Below, piece by piece: positions 36,266-44,621 of a stretch of DNA of 64,000 nt (its first letter is position 1; each line of letters opens with the position of its first letter). Origin of the DNA: Bacteroidota bacterium (GTDB taxonomy: Bacteria > Bacteroidota > Bacteroidia > Bacteroidales > Paludibacteraceae); the NCBI GenBank assembly GCA_021779195.1, contig JAJYBB010000011.1, positions 1-64,000 on the forward strand, given 5' to 3'. Below the pieces are notes generated by a model. It did not search any database. It was not told the origin of the DNA and saw only the letters and a program-made list of their open reading frames with translations. A program made the position numbers and the translations under genes.

Positions 36266-36290
36266 CAGCTAAATTATAAAATATAGTCCA

Positions 36291-36989
36291 ATGAACAAAC
36301 GGTTTTTATTCATTTTAGCATTTATACTAGCATTTATACCGGCATTATTGAATGCACAGGACTTGCAAGTACTGTACGATTTTGGCAAAGATCGTAATTA
36401 TGTAACTTCAACTTTGGAGATGTTCAAACCCGATAAATGGGGAAGTTCATACTATTTTGTAGATTTTTATTATGATTTTGGTCCGTTTAAACATCCTTCG
36501 GGTGCATACATGGAAATAACCCGTTCGCTTCATTTTTGGAAAGGTCCCATTAGTGCTCATGTTGAATACGACGGCGGACTTGGCTCATTTCCCACTTCGA
36601 ACGGACAAATGGCTTATCCAATAAATAGTGCGTGGTTACTGGGTATTGATTACAACTTGAATAATGCGGATTTTTCGAAAACATTTACACTTCAAGCTAT
36701 GTATAAACACATCGTAGGGAAACAGGAATCTGCACAGTTGACGGCAGTTTGGGGACTTCATTTTTTTAAACGCAAACTCAGTTTTACAGGATTTGCCGAT
36801 TTTTGGCTTGAAAACAACAATAATTCAGATGGTTCTGTTACAAATACGGTTTTCGTTTCACAGCCACAACTTTGGTACAATTTTACCGATCATTTTTCGG
36901 CTGGAACAGAGGTGGAATTTGCCAATAACTTTGCTGCCACAGATGGCTTCATGGTTCGTCCCCGATTGGCTGTAAAATGGAACTTTTGA
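36291..36989 (+). CDS. DUF5020-family outer-membrane barrel protein (Tsx-like)
   Basis: This 232-residue protein has a signal peptide (MNKRFLFILAFILAFIPALLNAQ) and a strand-rich mature part starting QVLYDFGKDRNYVTSTLEMFKPDKWGS. It matches the DUF5020 pattern, related in shape to nucleoside-specific Tsx channels: TLEMFK, FVDFYYDFG and EITRSLHFWK, with a C-terminus ending AVKWNF. A 12-strand outer-membrane channel is expected. Whether it passes nucleosides is not shown. It has its own terminator; a queuosine-precursor transporter lies two genes away. Confidence 0.8.
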   Translation: MNKRFLFILAFILAFIPALLNAQDLQVLYDFGKDRNYVTSTLEMFKPDKWGSSYYFVDFYYDFGPFKHPSGAYMEITRSLHFWKGPISAHVEYDGGLGSFPTSNGQMAYPINSAWLLGIDYNLNNADFSKTFTLQAMYKHIVGKQESAQLTAVWGLHFFKRKLSFTGFADFWLENNNNSDGSVTNTVFVSQPQLWYNFTDHFSAGTEVEFANNFAATDGFMVRPRLAVKWNF

Positions 36990-37043
36990 TTCGGAATTTG
37001 GCTGAACTATCTTTTCTTCGAATATGATTTATGTACTTAATTT

Positions 37044-37080
37044 AAAACCGCATCTATAATATTTAGGATGTGGTTTTTTT
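37044..37080 (+). terminator. Intrinsic terminator of the DUF5020 gene
   Basis: An eight-bp stem ACCGCATC/GATGTGGT (one G-U), extended by A-T pairs, has a 12-base AT loop and a run of seven T. Confidence 0.85.
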
Positions 37081-37092
37081 ATCATAAAGCTG

Positions 37093-37100
37093 TATCTTTG
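37093..37100 (+). promoter_or_regulatory. -7 box for the M28 peptidase gene
   Basis: TATCTTTG lies 77 bases before the chosen ATG at 37178 and 53 before the alternative at 37154. Confidence 0.5.
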
Positions 37101-37177
37101 CGGTTTATTAAATGGCATTTAAACGATTTGAAATTTATCATTTGATTTGATTTATGAATGACTCATCGAAATTTTTT

Positions 37178-38158
37178 ATGCGAAAAATATTAATCATTTT
37201 ACTTACAATTCTTTCATTTTCAGCCTGTAATCATGCGTCTCAAACAAAAAAAATGGAAGCTAAAACTATTGATATACCTCAATTTTCGGCTGATTCTGCT
37301 TATACCTATGTGGCCAAACAAGTGGCATTTGGAGCCCGAGTACCCGACACAAGAGCACACGATGCATGTGCCGTATATTTATCAACCGAATTAAAACGTT
37401 TTGGCGCGTCTGTAATTGAACAGAAAGCCGATTTGACTGCTTTTAATGGAACTATTTTAAAGTCGACAAATATAATCGGTTCGTTCAATCCCAAAGCTGA
37501 AAGTAGGATATTGCTTTTGTCTCATTGGGATTCACGTCCATGGGCAGACCACGATCCAATCGCTGCAAATAGAAAAAAACCTGTAATGGCTGCCAATGAT
37601 GGTGCTAGTGGAGTGGGGATTTTGCTTGAAATGGCAAGATTGATGGGCAAGGAGTTGCCAAATGTGGGTGTAGATATCATTTTTTTAGATGCCGAAGATT
37701 ATGGACAACCCGAGAATGGAAATGGTGATAGCAGTGAAAATTCGTGGTGTCTCGGTACTCAGTATTGGGCTAAACATCCGCATGTGGCTGGATATACTGC
37801 TCAATTTGGAATTTTATTGGATATGGTCGGTGCGTCTCAAGCTACTTTTTACCGTGAACAAGCTTCGGATTATTATGCAAGAAGCGTGGTTTCGAATGTG
37901 TGGACACAAGCTGCTAATTTAGGCTTTGGACAATATTTTGTAAACCAGCAAGGAGGTGCAATTACTGATGATCATATATTTGTCAATCAGCTTATTGGTA
38001 TTCCTTGCATTGATATTATCCAATATGATCCGAACTCAGGAACTGGTTTTGGAAGTTATTGGCATACAACGCACGACACGATGGATAAGGTGGATAAAGC
38101 TACACTTAATGCCGTAGGAACTACCCTGATGCATGTGATTTATAACTGGAATAAGTAG
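37178..38158 (+). CDS. M28-family lipoprotein, glutaminyl-peptide cyclotransferase-like
   Basis: About 326 residues with lipobox FSAC. The zinc-peptidase-fold domain has the M28 ligands in order: LLSHWDSRPWAD, AANDGASGVGILLE, FLDAEDYGQ and, near the end, ITDDHIFVNQLIGIPCIDII with YWHTTHDTMDKV. The WDSRPWAD and DxxDYG patterns resemble bacterial glutaminyl cyclases that form N-terminal pyroglutamate on exported proteins; aminopeptidase activity is the alternative. The ATG at 37178 gives the lipoprotein signal its normal length. Confidence 0.87.
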   Translation: MRKILIILLTILSFSACNHASQTKKMEAKTIDIPQFSADSAYTYVAKQVAFGARVPDTRAHDACAVYLSTELKRFGASVIEQKADLTAFNGTILKSTNIIGSFNPKAESRILLLSHWDSRPWADHDPIAANRKKPVMAANDGASGVGILLEMARLMGKELPNVGVDIIFLDAEDYGQPENGNGDSSENSWCLGTQYWAKHPHVAGYTAQFGILLDMVGASQATFYREQASDYYARSVVSNVWTQAANLGFGQYFVNQQGGAITDDHIFVNQLIGIPCIDIIQYDPNSGTGFGSYWHTTHDTMDKVDKATLNAVGTTLMHVIYNWNK

Positions 38159-38237
38159 TAAATTCGAATTCAGACTGTCTTATCGCTTTGCCGACAGTTT
38201 AAAATGGAGGGTATCGAGAAATGGTATGACTGCAATC

Positions 38238-38267
38238 AATTTCGATTCGCGAATCGCAAATTTTTTT
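38238..38267 (+). terminator. Intrinsic terminator of the M28 gene
   Basis: A 10-bp stem AATTTCGATT/AATCG-AAATT (one-base bulge) with a CGCG loop is followed by seven T. It contains the perfect palindrome CGATTCGCGAATCG. Confidence 0.8.
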
Positions 38268-38385
38268 CTTCATCCATTAATTACGCTTGGTGAATACAAC
38301 CGTATTCTGATCGGTGGATAGAGTTTCTTTATATTTATCTTAGAGTTCTGACAGTGAGATGTTTTTAAGTTTCAAAATTAATTTA

Positions 38386-38393
38386 TATCTTTG
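38386..38393 (+). promoter_or_regulatory. -7 box for the yhhQ riboswitch-gene unit
   Basis: TATCTTTG gives a leader of about 60 bases before the yhhQ ATG, just enough to contain the candidate riboswitch. A T-rich TTTT at 38363-38366 lies at -33 spacing. Confidence 0.65.
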
Positions 38394-38425
38394 TATCGAT
38401 TTTTTTGGACCAAATACTTTCCAAA

Positions 38426-38456
38426 ACGTGTGCTTGAATACCACGTAAAAAACAAG
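38426..38456 (+). promoter_or_regulatory. Candidate class I preQ1 riboswitch upstream of yhhQ
   Basis: This 31-nt element shows the H-type pseudoknot plan of preQ1-I aptamers. P1 is ACGTG (38426-38430) with CACGT (38442-38446). The loop begins TGC and contains TTG (38434-38436), which can pair with CAA (38453-38455), or CTTG with CAAG. A cytosine directly before the 3' P1 strand (38441) matches the ligand-pairing C. A six-A tract (38447-38452) fills the A-rich tail position. It ends four bases before the ATG, so ligand binding should block translation initiation. The downstream gene is a queuosine-precursor transporter, the expected target. A second hairpin TTTTGGA/TCCAAAA (38403-38426) lies just upstream. 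Confidence 0.8.
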
Positions 38457-38460
38457 ATTT

Positions 38461-39141
38461 ATGAGAAAACAAGTTTCCGTCTCCTTTATGTTTTTTGGCT
38501 TACTTTTCACCGTATGCCTGATTGTTTCAAACATTGTTGAACAAAAATTAGTTACTATTTTTGGTATAGAATGTACCGCAGGATTACTTATTTTTCCGAT
38601 TTCGTACATTATCAATGACCTGATTGCTGAAGTTTGGGGCTATAGAAAAGTGCGCCTGATTATTTGGAATGGATTTTTAATGAATTTTCTGGCAGTGATT
38701 ATTTTCCGCATAAGTATCATAGCTCCGGCTTCACCTCATTTCCATAACCAGCAAGCTTATTCGTTGATTCTTGGGAATACTGAACGAATTGTAATTGCAA
38801 GTTTTATCGCGTTTTTGGTTGGTTCATTTCTGAATGCTTATGTGATGAGTAAAATGAAAGTTATGCAACGGGGGCGTGGTTTCTCTATTCGGGCAGTAGC
38901 TTCAACAATCGTCGGAGAAGGTGCTGATTCTTTGGTTTTTTTCACAATTGCCTTCTCAGGTATTATTCCCCACCATGCGTTGATGATACTCATTCTTACC
39001 CAAACAGTTTTAAAAACCGGATACGAAATACTGGCATTACCCATTACGAATATCGTGGTCAAGTGGGTTAAAAAACACGAAGAGACCGATGTTTATGATC
39101 GGGGTATATCATATAACCCACTGAAGATAAATGAAGTGTAA
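38461..39141 (+). CDS. yhhQ: Queuosine-precursor transporter YhhQ (VUT family)
   Basis: This 226-residue protein has six predicted transmembrane helices and the VUT/DUF165 signature: SNIVEQKLVTIFG, FPISYIINDLIAEVWGYRKVR, IASFIAFLVGSFLNAYVMSKMKV, and the SIRAVASTIVGEGADSLVFF motif. E. coli YhhQ imports preQ0 and preQ1 for queuosine in tRNA. The start ATG directly follows the riboswitch tail, supporting both the start and ligand control. Monocistronic as far as visible. Confidence 0.94.
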   Translation: MRKQVSVSFMFFGLLFTVCLIVSNIVEQKLVTIFGIECTAGLLIFPISYIINDLIAEVWGYRKVRLIIWNGFLMNFLAVIIFRISIIAPASPHFHNQQAYSLILGNTERIVIASFIAFLVGSFLNAYVMSKMKVMQRGRGFSIRAVASTIVGEGADSLVFFTIAFSGIIPHHALMILILTQTVLKTGYEILALPITNIVVKWVKKHEETDVYDRGISYNPLKINEV

Positions 39142-39239
39142 ATTTCATTTGGTATTGCTATCGATTTCAAAAGCCCTATGAAATTGTCGGAAACATTTAT
39201 TTTTTTATTAATATTTATTCGATGTTTGAAAAATCCAAA

Positions 39240-39599
39240 TCAATTAATCGCTATTTTTCGAATAACGGTTGCGTTGGGGATTTTAATTTTAATAAAATAA
39301 ATTCTATTATTTATTTCTGTGAGATTCATTGACTCGGCATTTGCAGTTTTAATCAATTTACCTTGAATATCATAAATGGAAACAGCATTAATTTTATTTT
39401 CCGACTCAATTAATAACCAATGATTTCTAACTAGAATTTTGATTTTAGGTTCTTTAACTTGTAAAGATGCTAAAATTGTCTTCTGTGTTCGAAAGATTAT
39501 ATTATTGATAGGTACTGTTAAGATATTGAATGAATTAAAGATAAATGATATTTTAACCGCTACGGCTGCATTTTTTTGATAGACGAACTTTTCCTCATT
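39240..39599 (-). pseudogene. Orphan T9SS type A sorting-domain fragment
   Basis: A minus-strand frame of 119 codons, open from just after a TAA near 39600 to a TGA at 39240, lacks a plausible start. Its last 70 residues read like a Por secretion-tail domain: WLLIESENKINAVSIYD, IQGKLIKTANAES, EINNRIYFIKI and RKIAIN at the end. Such domains end proteins exported by the type IX system. Upstream residues are not recognisable and no signal peptide exists, so this is best read as the 3' remnant of a deleted secreted-protein gene. It shows that the lineage uses, or used, type IX secretion. Confidence 0.65.
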
Positions 39600-39931
39600 T
39601 TAATTTCAATTTTTTGAATTAATCTCTTGAAGCAGAATTGATTTATGTTAATAGTATAGTGCCAGTTAATTGCGCTATATTTTTAATTATCAGTCATATG
39701 ATGGGAGTTTATCTATTTATTACTTATGTTTTGAATTTGCTGGATCAACGTATATTTAATTATTCATTCTATTTTTGAGATTGTTGAAATTAGGAATCTT
39801 TTAAATCTACCAGATTATCTTTTTGTGAGTTGACTAAAATTCAGAGAAAGAAGTCGTTTAGAAATTCATTAATAAACTGAAAACTTTTCTTCAGTCGGCT
39901 TTCCTTTCAAACGTCCGAAAGTTTTTTTCTG

Positions 39932-39939
39932 TACTTTTG
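39932..39939 (+). promoter_or_regulatory. -7 box for the ABC-F gene
   Basis: TACTTTTG followed by CAC matches TAnnTTTG, 45 bases before the ATG. No clear -33. Confidence 0.55.
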
Positions 39940-39984
39940 CACTCCCTATTTGAAATTATGAATTTTTAATTATATAGTTTATCC

Positions 39985-41616
39985 ATGTTATCAGTTGATG
40001 CACTAACCGTTGAATTTGGCGGACAAACACTTTTTTCTGATATTTCATTTGTAATCAATGAAAATGACCGTATTGCCTTGATGGGAAAGAACGGGGCAGG
40101 AAAATCGACTTTACTTAAAATTTTGGCTGGAATGCGTGTACCTTCACGCGGTTCAGTTTCTTATCCAAAGGATACGGTTGTCGCCTATCTTCCGCAACAT
40201 TTGTTGTTAGAAGATCATCGTACTGTTTTTGAAGAAACAGCTACTGCATTTTCGGAAATTAATGAAATGGAAAAGCACATTGAAGCATTGAATGAAGAAC
40301 TTTCTTCACGAACAGACTATGAAACTGAAAGTTACATGGATCTCATCGAGAAAGTATCTACATTGAGCGAACAATTTTACAATATTGAAGAAATAAATTA
40401 TGATGCCGACATTGAAAAAACATTGTTGGGTCTCGGATTTTCAAGAGAAGATTTTACACGCAATACCTCTGAATTTAGTGGTGGATGGCGTATGCGTATC
40501 GAATTAGCTAAAATTTTGCTTCGCCGACCTGATGTTATTTTGCTTGACGAACCTACCAACCACCTTGATATTGAGTCTATTCAATGGCTCGAAGACTTCC
40601 TGATTAACTCCGCCAAAGCAGTCGTAGTGATTTCACATGACCGTGCTTTTGTTGATCATCTCACTACCCGAACTATCGAAGTTACCATGGGGCGCATTTA
40701 TGATTATAAAACCAAATATTCCCATTACCTTGAACTGCGAAAAGAACGCCGTGAACAGCAACAAAAACAATTTGACGAACAACAAAAAATGATTGCCGAT
40801 ACGCAGGAATTTATTGAGCGATTTAAAGGAACATATTCCAAAACCCTTCAGGTTCAGTCACGTGTGAAAATGTTAGAAAAACTTGAAATACTTGAAGTTG
40901 ATGAAGTAGATTCATCGGCTTTGCGACTAAAATTTCCACCTTCTCCTCGATCTGGAAATTACCCTGTAACTGCCGAGAATGTTGGGAAAATGTATGGCGA
41001 AAAACGTATTTTTGAGAATGCAAATTTTATGATCGAACGCGGCAAAAAATTAGCCTTTGTCGGTAAAAATGGAGAAGGAAAATCGACCTTGGTAAAATGC
41101 ATAATGAAGGAAATTGAACACGAAGGAAAACTTACATTGGGACATAATGTTAAGATTGGTTACTTTGCACAGAATCAGGCTTCAATGTTGGATGAAAATC
41201 TGACAGTTTTTCAAACAATTGATGATATTGCTGTGGGCGATATCCGAAATAAAATCAAAGATTTATTGGGAGCGTTTATGTTTGGTGGCGATAATTCATT
41301 CAAAAAAGTTAAGGTGCTTTCAGGAGGCGAACGTCAACGGTTAGCCATGATAAAGTTATTGCTCAATCCGGTTAATTTGCTTATTTTAGACGAACCGACC
41401 AATCATTTGGATATGAAAACCAAAGACATTCTCAAACAAGCATTGATTGATTTTGATGGAACATTGATCGTTGTTTCGCACGACCGTGATTTCTTAGATG
41501 GGCTGGTAACCAACGTATTTGAGTTCGGGAACAAAAAAGTTACCGAACATCTTGAAAATATATATGAATTTTTAGAAAAAAAGAAAATGGAAAGTTTGAG
41601 AGAAATGGAAAAATGA
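39985..41616 (+). CDS. ABC-F family ATPase (ribosome-associated)
   Basis: This 543-residue protein has two ABC cassettes and no membrane segment. Cassette 1 has Walker A GKNGAGKST (around residue 34), signature FSGGWRMRIELA and DEPTNHLD; cassette 2 has GKNGEGKST, LSGGERQRLAMIKLL and DEPTNHLD. A charged linker (KERREQQQKQFDEQQKMIADTQEFIERFKG) between them is the P-site tRNA-interacting motif that defines ABC-F proteins. Members act on translating ribosomes, relieving stalls or giving antibiotic resistance. This is probably a housekeeping Uup/YbiT-like type; resistance cannot be inferred. Confidence 0.95.
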   Translation: MLSVDALTVEFGGQTLFSDISFVINENDRIALMGKNGAGKSTLLKILAGMRVPSRGSVSYPKDTVVAYLPQHLLLEDHRTVFEETATAFSEINEMEKHIEALNEELSSRTDYETESYMDLIEKVSTLSEQFYNIEEINYDADIEKTLLGLGFSREDFTRNTSEFSGGWRMRIELAKILLRRPDVILLDEPTNHLDIESIQWLEDFLINSAKAVVVISHDRAFVDHLTTRTIEVTMGRIYDYKTKYSHYLELRKERREQQQKQFDEQQKMIADTQEFIERFKGTYSKTLQVQSRVKMLEKLEILEVDEVDSSALRLKFPPSPRSGNYPVTAENVGKMYGEKRIFENANFMIERGKKLAFVGKNGEGKSTLVKCIMKEIEHEGKLTLGHNVKIGYFAQNQASMLDENLTVFQTIDDIAVGDIRNKIKDLLGAFMFGGDNSFKKVKVLSGGERQRLAMIKLLLNPVNLLILDEPTNHLDMKTKDILKQALIDFDGTLIVVSHDRDFLDGLVTNVFEFGNKKVTEHLENIYEFLEKKKMESLREMEK

Positions 41617-41821
41617 TTTTTACTTCATATTCTTTTTTTTAAAATTTTTGCCTTTTTTCCTGCTGTTGCTTCGATTAATCACGAATATAGCTTTTTATTT
41701 TTGTGAGCAAGATTCGGTAAATGGAATGCGGTAGCGTGCCTGTTTGCGTTTAAATCAGATTATTTTACCTAACAATCTATAAATAATTTATTCGTAGAAT
41801 AAATGAAATGAGAAAGAATTG

Positions 41822-41829
41822 TAATTTTG
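41822..41829 (+). promoter_or_regulatory. -7 box for the marR operon
   Basis: TAATTTTG fits TAnnTTTG, 27 bases before the marR ATG, and overlaps the operator-like inverted repeat by three bases. Confidence 0.55.
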
Positions 41830-41845
41830 TAAGGTAAACTTACAA
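41827..41845. promoter_or_regulatory. Putative MarR operator over the marR start site
   Basis: Perfect seven-base arms TTGTAAG and CTTACAA are separated by five bases. The dyad covers the end of the -7 box and the predicted transcription start, ten bases before the ATG. MarR dimers bind such dyads and repress their own operon. Confidence 0.65.
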
Positions 41846-41855
41846 GTTAGCATAC

Positions 41856-42284
41856 ATGAATTTAAATGATCTCTCTTCCTCGTTACGGGTAGTGGTTTCG
41901 GCTTTGCACAAAGGATTAAGAAAGCAACTGTATTCGGTTGATACTTATTCGATGACCGAATTAGAAACCATCAGGCATTTAGCCAAAAATGATTCGCTAT
42001 TACCTTCGGAACTTGCAACACTCACACGGATTAAAACTCAATCCATGTCCCAGATTTTAAATAAATTGGAAAAGCAGAAGGTGATTAAGCGAACTGCTTC
42101 AAACAAAGACAAACGAAAAGTATACATTTCGCTGACTGATTCGGGATTAAAGTTTGTAGAACAAGCCCGTTACGACAGAGATGAATGGTTGAAAGAGTTG
42201 ATTGAAGTTTCGCTTACTGAAGACGAAAAAAAATTGCTGGCTGAATCTTTACCTGTATTACAGAAACTTATAAAAATTAAATAG
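41856..42284 (+). CDS. MarR-family transcriptional regulator
   Basis: This 142-residue winged-helix protein has the MarR core: LETIRHLAKNDSLLPSELATLTRIKTQSMSQILNKLEKQKVIKRTASNKDKRKVYISLTDSG, including the wing motif DKRKVYISLT. It should bind a dyad operator as a dimer and be released by small phenolic ligands or oxidation. A perfect inverted repeat sits on its own promoter. Downstream genes, 6 to 120 bases apart in the same direction, include an MFS exporter, the classical MarR target. Confidence 0.93.
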   Translation: MNLNDLSSSLRVVVSALHKGLRKQLYSVDTYSMTELETIRHLAKNDSLLPSELATLTRIKTQSMSQILNKLEKQKVIKRTASNKDKRKVYISLTDSGLKFVEQARYDRDEWLKELIEVSLTEDEKKLLAESLPVLQKLIKIK

Positions 42285-42290
42285 AATCAT

Positions 42291-42599
42291 ATGGAATGGT
42301 ATAATTATCTTTGCGGATTTCTGGCTGGAGCGATTTTGGCCAACTTTGTTCCTCACTTTATTCACGGCATTTCCGGAAACCGTTTCCCTACACCGTTTTC
42401 TAAACCTCATGGCAAAGGTCTGTCATCACCCACAATAAACGTATTTTGGGCATTATTTAATCTGATAATCGGCTATTTATTTTTCCGGATTGCCAGGATA
42501 TCGACCCATGATACTTTTTCGATTATTGTGCTTTTTGCCGGAATTTCGATGCTAAGTTTAAGAATGAGCAAAAGATTTTCAGACAAACATAAAGAGTGA
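42291..42599 (+). CDS. Small membrane protein, function unknown
   Basis: This 102-residue protein has three predicted hydrophobic helices (residues 3-25, about 45-65 and 73-90) and begins MEWYNYLCGFLAGAILANFVPHFIHGISGNRFPTPF. The PHFIHGISG and FPTPF segments look conserved in small unannotated membrane proteins. It lies six bases after marR, so it is almost certainly co-transcribed and MarR-regulated. No function can be assigned. Confidence 0.75.
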   Translation: MEWYNYLCGFLAGAILANFVPHFIHGISGNRFPTPFSKPHGKGLSSPTINVFWALFNLIIGYLFFRIARISTHDTFSIIVLFAGISMLSLRMSKRFSDKHKE

Positions 42600-42717
42600 T
42601 ATATCATAGAAGCCATTAATTACTTATTCCTTGAAATTTCAAAAGAATTAATATTCCGAATAATCATGGTTGTTGGATTTAGTGTTTTTAATTATCCAAT
42701 AGGTGATTTTACACGAA

Positions 42718-43986
42718 ATGAATTTAAAAATTAATACGTTCCGGGCATTTCGAAGCCGCAATTATCGGTTGTATTTCATGGGGCAGTCGGTTTCGCTGAT
42801 TGGTACTTGGATGCAACGTACCGGTGTAAGTTGGGTGGTTTATACTATGACGCATTCGGCTTTAATGCTGGGGATTACAGTGTTTGCCACTCAGTTCCCA
42901 TCATTCCTGCTTTCGCTTTATGGTGGTATTATTTCGGATCGGTACAACCGGTATAAAATAATGCTGATCACCCAAATAGCCGCAATGATACAGGCTGTGT
43001 TATTGGCAATTTTGATATTCACGAATCAGTATACTGTTTGGGAAATTCTTATCCTGAGCGTTGTTTTGGGCATTGTCAATGCATTCGATATGCCTGCACG
43101 GCAACCCATGGTACATGAAATTATCTTCGACAAAACCGATTTACCGAATGCCCTGGCGTTGAATTCGTCTATGGTTAATTTAGCGCGTGTTCTTGGACCT
43201 GCGTTATCGGGTGTCGTATTGCAAAAATTAGGTGCCGGCATTTGTTTTTCGTTGAATGCCCTTAGTTTTGTGGCTGTTATCATTTCGTTGTTGCTAATGA
43301 AACTTCAGCCTTACATTTCTACACAATCGAAAAAACAAGTCAGTTCCGAATTGGTGGAAGGTTTTGTGTACCTGAAAAAAACGCCAGCCATTGGTATGAT
43401 ATTGCTAATGCTTGCCATTATGAGCTTGCTGGTATTGCCTTACAACACTCTTTTGCCTATTTTTGCCAAGGTAATCTTTAAGGGTGATGCTGTTACCTTT
43501 GGATATATTAATAGTTTTATCGGGTTGGGGGCATTAAGTGGCGCATTTTTTTTGGCATCGCTCAAACCGGCAACAGATCTGAAAATCGTATTGTTAGTGA
43601 ATGCCCTGATTTTTGGTATATGCTTAATGTTATTCTCTCATATCCGCAATTTTCCATGGGCTATGGTATTTGCTACCTTAACTGGATTCGGCATGATGTC
43701 ACTTACAACTATTTCAAATACTATTATTCAGCTTAAATCCGATCCCCGCATGAGAGGGCGGGTGATGAGTTATTTTGCGTTGGCTTTTTTCGGAATGATG
43801 CCGTTAGGCAGCTTACTTATCGGCTCTGTTTCGCAGCTGATCGGGGCACCGGACATGCTGTTGATTCAAGGAATGATCGCAATCATCATTGTGCTTGTTT
43901 TTTCTCGTTTTTTGAGAAAAGATAAACTTGACAAAAAGAATCAGAAAAAATTTGAAGAAGGAATTGTAGTTATAAAAAATATTTAA
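42718..43986 (+). CDS. MFS exporter (EntS/MFS_3-like)
   Basis: About 422 residues with 12 predicted transmembrane helices. It starts FRAFRSRNYRLYFMGQSVSLIGTWMQ, typical of the MFS_3 group that includes enterobactin exporter EntS, and has the loop motif GGIISDRYNRYK between helices 2 and 3. It probably exports a small molecule or drug by proton antiport. The ATG at 42718 is preferred to the GTG at 42703. Its place behind marR and before an isochorismatase-fold gene suggests export of an aromatic or catechol-like compound, as inference. Confidence 0.92.
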   Translation: MNLKINTFRAFRSRNYRLYFMGQSVSLIGTWMQRTGVSWVVYTMTHSALMLGITVFATQFPSFLLSLYGGIISDRYNRYKIMLITQIAAMIQAVLLAILIFTNQYTVWEILILSVVLGIVNAFDMPARQPMVHEIIFDKTDLPNALALNSSMVNLARVLGPALSGVVLQKLGAGICFSLNALSFVAVIISLLLMKLQPYISTQSKKQVSSELVEGFVYLKKTPAIGMILLMLAIMSLLVLPYNTLLPIFAKVIFKGDAVTFGYINSFIGLGALSGAFFLASLKPATDLKIVLLVNALIFGICLMLFSHIRNFPWAMVFATLTGFGMMSLTTISNTIIQLKSDPRMRGRVMSYFALAFFGMMPLGSLLIGSVSQLIGAPDMLLIQGMIAIIIVLVFSRFLRKDKLDKKNQKKFEEGIVVIKNI

Positions 43987-43997
43987 ACAACTGAAAT

Positions 43998-44561
43998 ATG
44001 AATACTAACAATCAAAACACAGCCCTGATGGTTATGGATATGCAAACCGCCATGATCGGTATGTTGCCTGCCGGTGATGATACTTCGGGTAATATAGCCA
44101 AAGCCATTGCTTATGCACGTGCCAACAATATACCCGTGATATTTGTAGTCATCGGATTCAGAAACGGAATGCCTGAAGTTAGCCCGAACAATAAAGGCTT
44201 TTCGGCAAGTAAAGCAAGATTGGGAACAGGCAATACCGATGAATTGATGAAAATTGATGCAACAGTTGCACCCTTACCCAGCGAAATTATTGTTACTAAA
44301 CGTCGTTACAGTGCTTTTACAGGCAGTGATTTGGAAGTGGTTTTGCGGTCACAGGGCTTGCAGCATCTGATTCTTACAGGCATTTCGACCAGTGGAGTGG
44401 TTTTATCCACCTTACGCGAAGCGATTGATAAAGACTATCAGATTACGGTTCTGTCGGATGGATGTGCTGATGGAGACCCCGAAGTGCACCGCGTGCTGAC
44501 TACCAAGGTTTTTCCACGTCATGCAGAGGTAATGACAGTGGCAGAATGGATAAAATTGTAG
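43998..44561 (+). CDS. Isochorismatase-fold protein lacking the catalytic Cys
   Basis: This 187-residue protein has the isochorismatase/nicotinamidase fold, with Asp14 in VMDMQ and a Lys in VTKRRYSAF. At the nucleophile position the motif is TGISTSGVVLSTLREA, so the usual Cys (TNVCVESTAR in typical members) is replaced by Val134. A TSGVV-type subfamily exists, but its reaction is unknown to me. True isochorismatase also lacks this Cys, so vinyl-ether or other hydrolysis remains possible. It lies 12 bases after the MFS gene in the MarR-controlled cluster. Confidence 0.87.
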   Translation: MNTNNQNTALMVMDMQTAMIGMLPAGDDTSGNIAKAIAYARANNIPVIFVVIGFRNGMPEVSPNNKGFSASKARLGTGNTDELMKIDATVAPLPSEIIVTKRRYSAFTGSDLEVVLRSQGLQHLILTGISTSGVVLSTLREAIDKDYQITVLSDGCADGDPEVHRVLTTKVFPRHAEVMTVAEWIKL

Positions 44562-44621
44562 TGCAGATCTTGTTCTTTGAGGAGGGTTATCTCTGACGTC
44601 TGATTCAGAACGCATTGCAGT

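Larger units (their letters stand above)
35619..36290. other. Large intergenic region with GC-rich island
   Basis: This stretch of about 670 bases has no recognisable gene. Its left part holds an island of about 100 bases (35750-35851) with roughly 53% G+C by count, clearly above the neighbourhood, followed by a strong hairpin (35860-35891). The right part is AT-rich and leads to the DUF5020 promoter. The island may encode a structured RNA or be a relic of transferred DNA. Confidence 0.6.
39142..39984. other. Gene-poor gap with a degraded T9SS fragment
   Basis: About 840 bases. The left half contains the orphan minus-strand sorting-domain remnant at 39240-39599. The right half, to the ABC-F promoter, is AT-rich and shows nothing recognisable. 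Confidence 0.65.

Noticed and set aside
38159..38340. Possible gene between the M28 gene and yhhQ
   Set aside because: Only a terminator hairpin and a short ACTGTC/GACAGT pairing are present; no frame of useful length exists.
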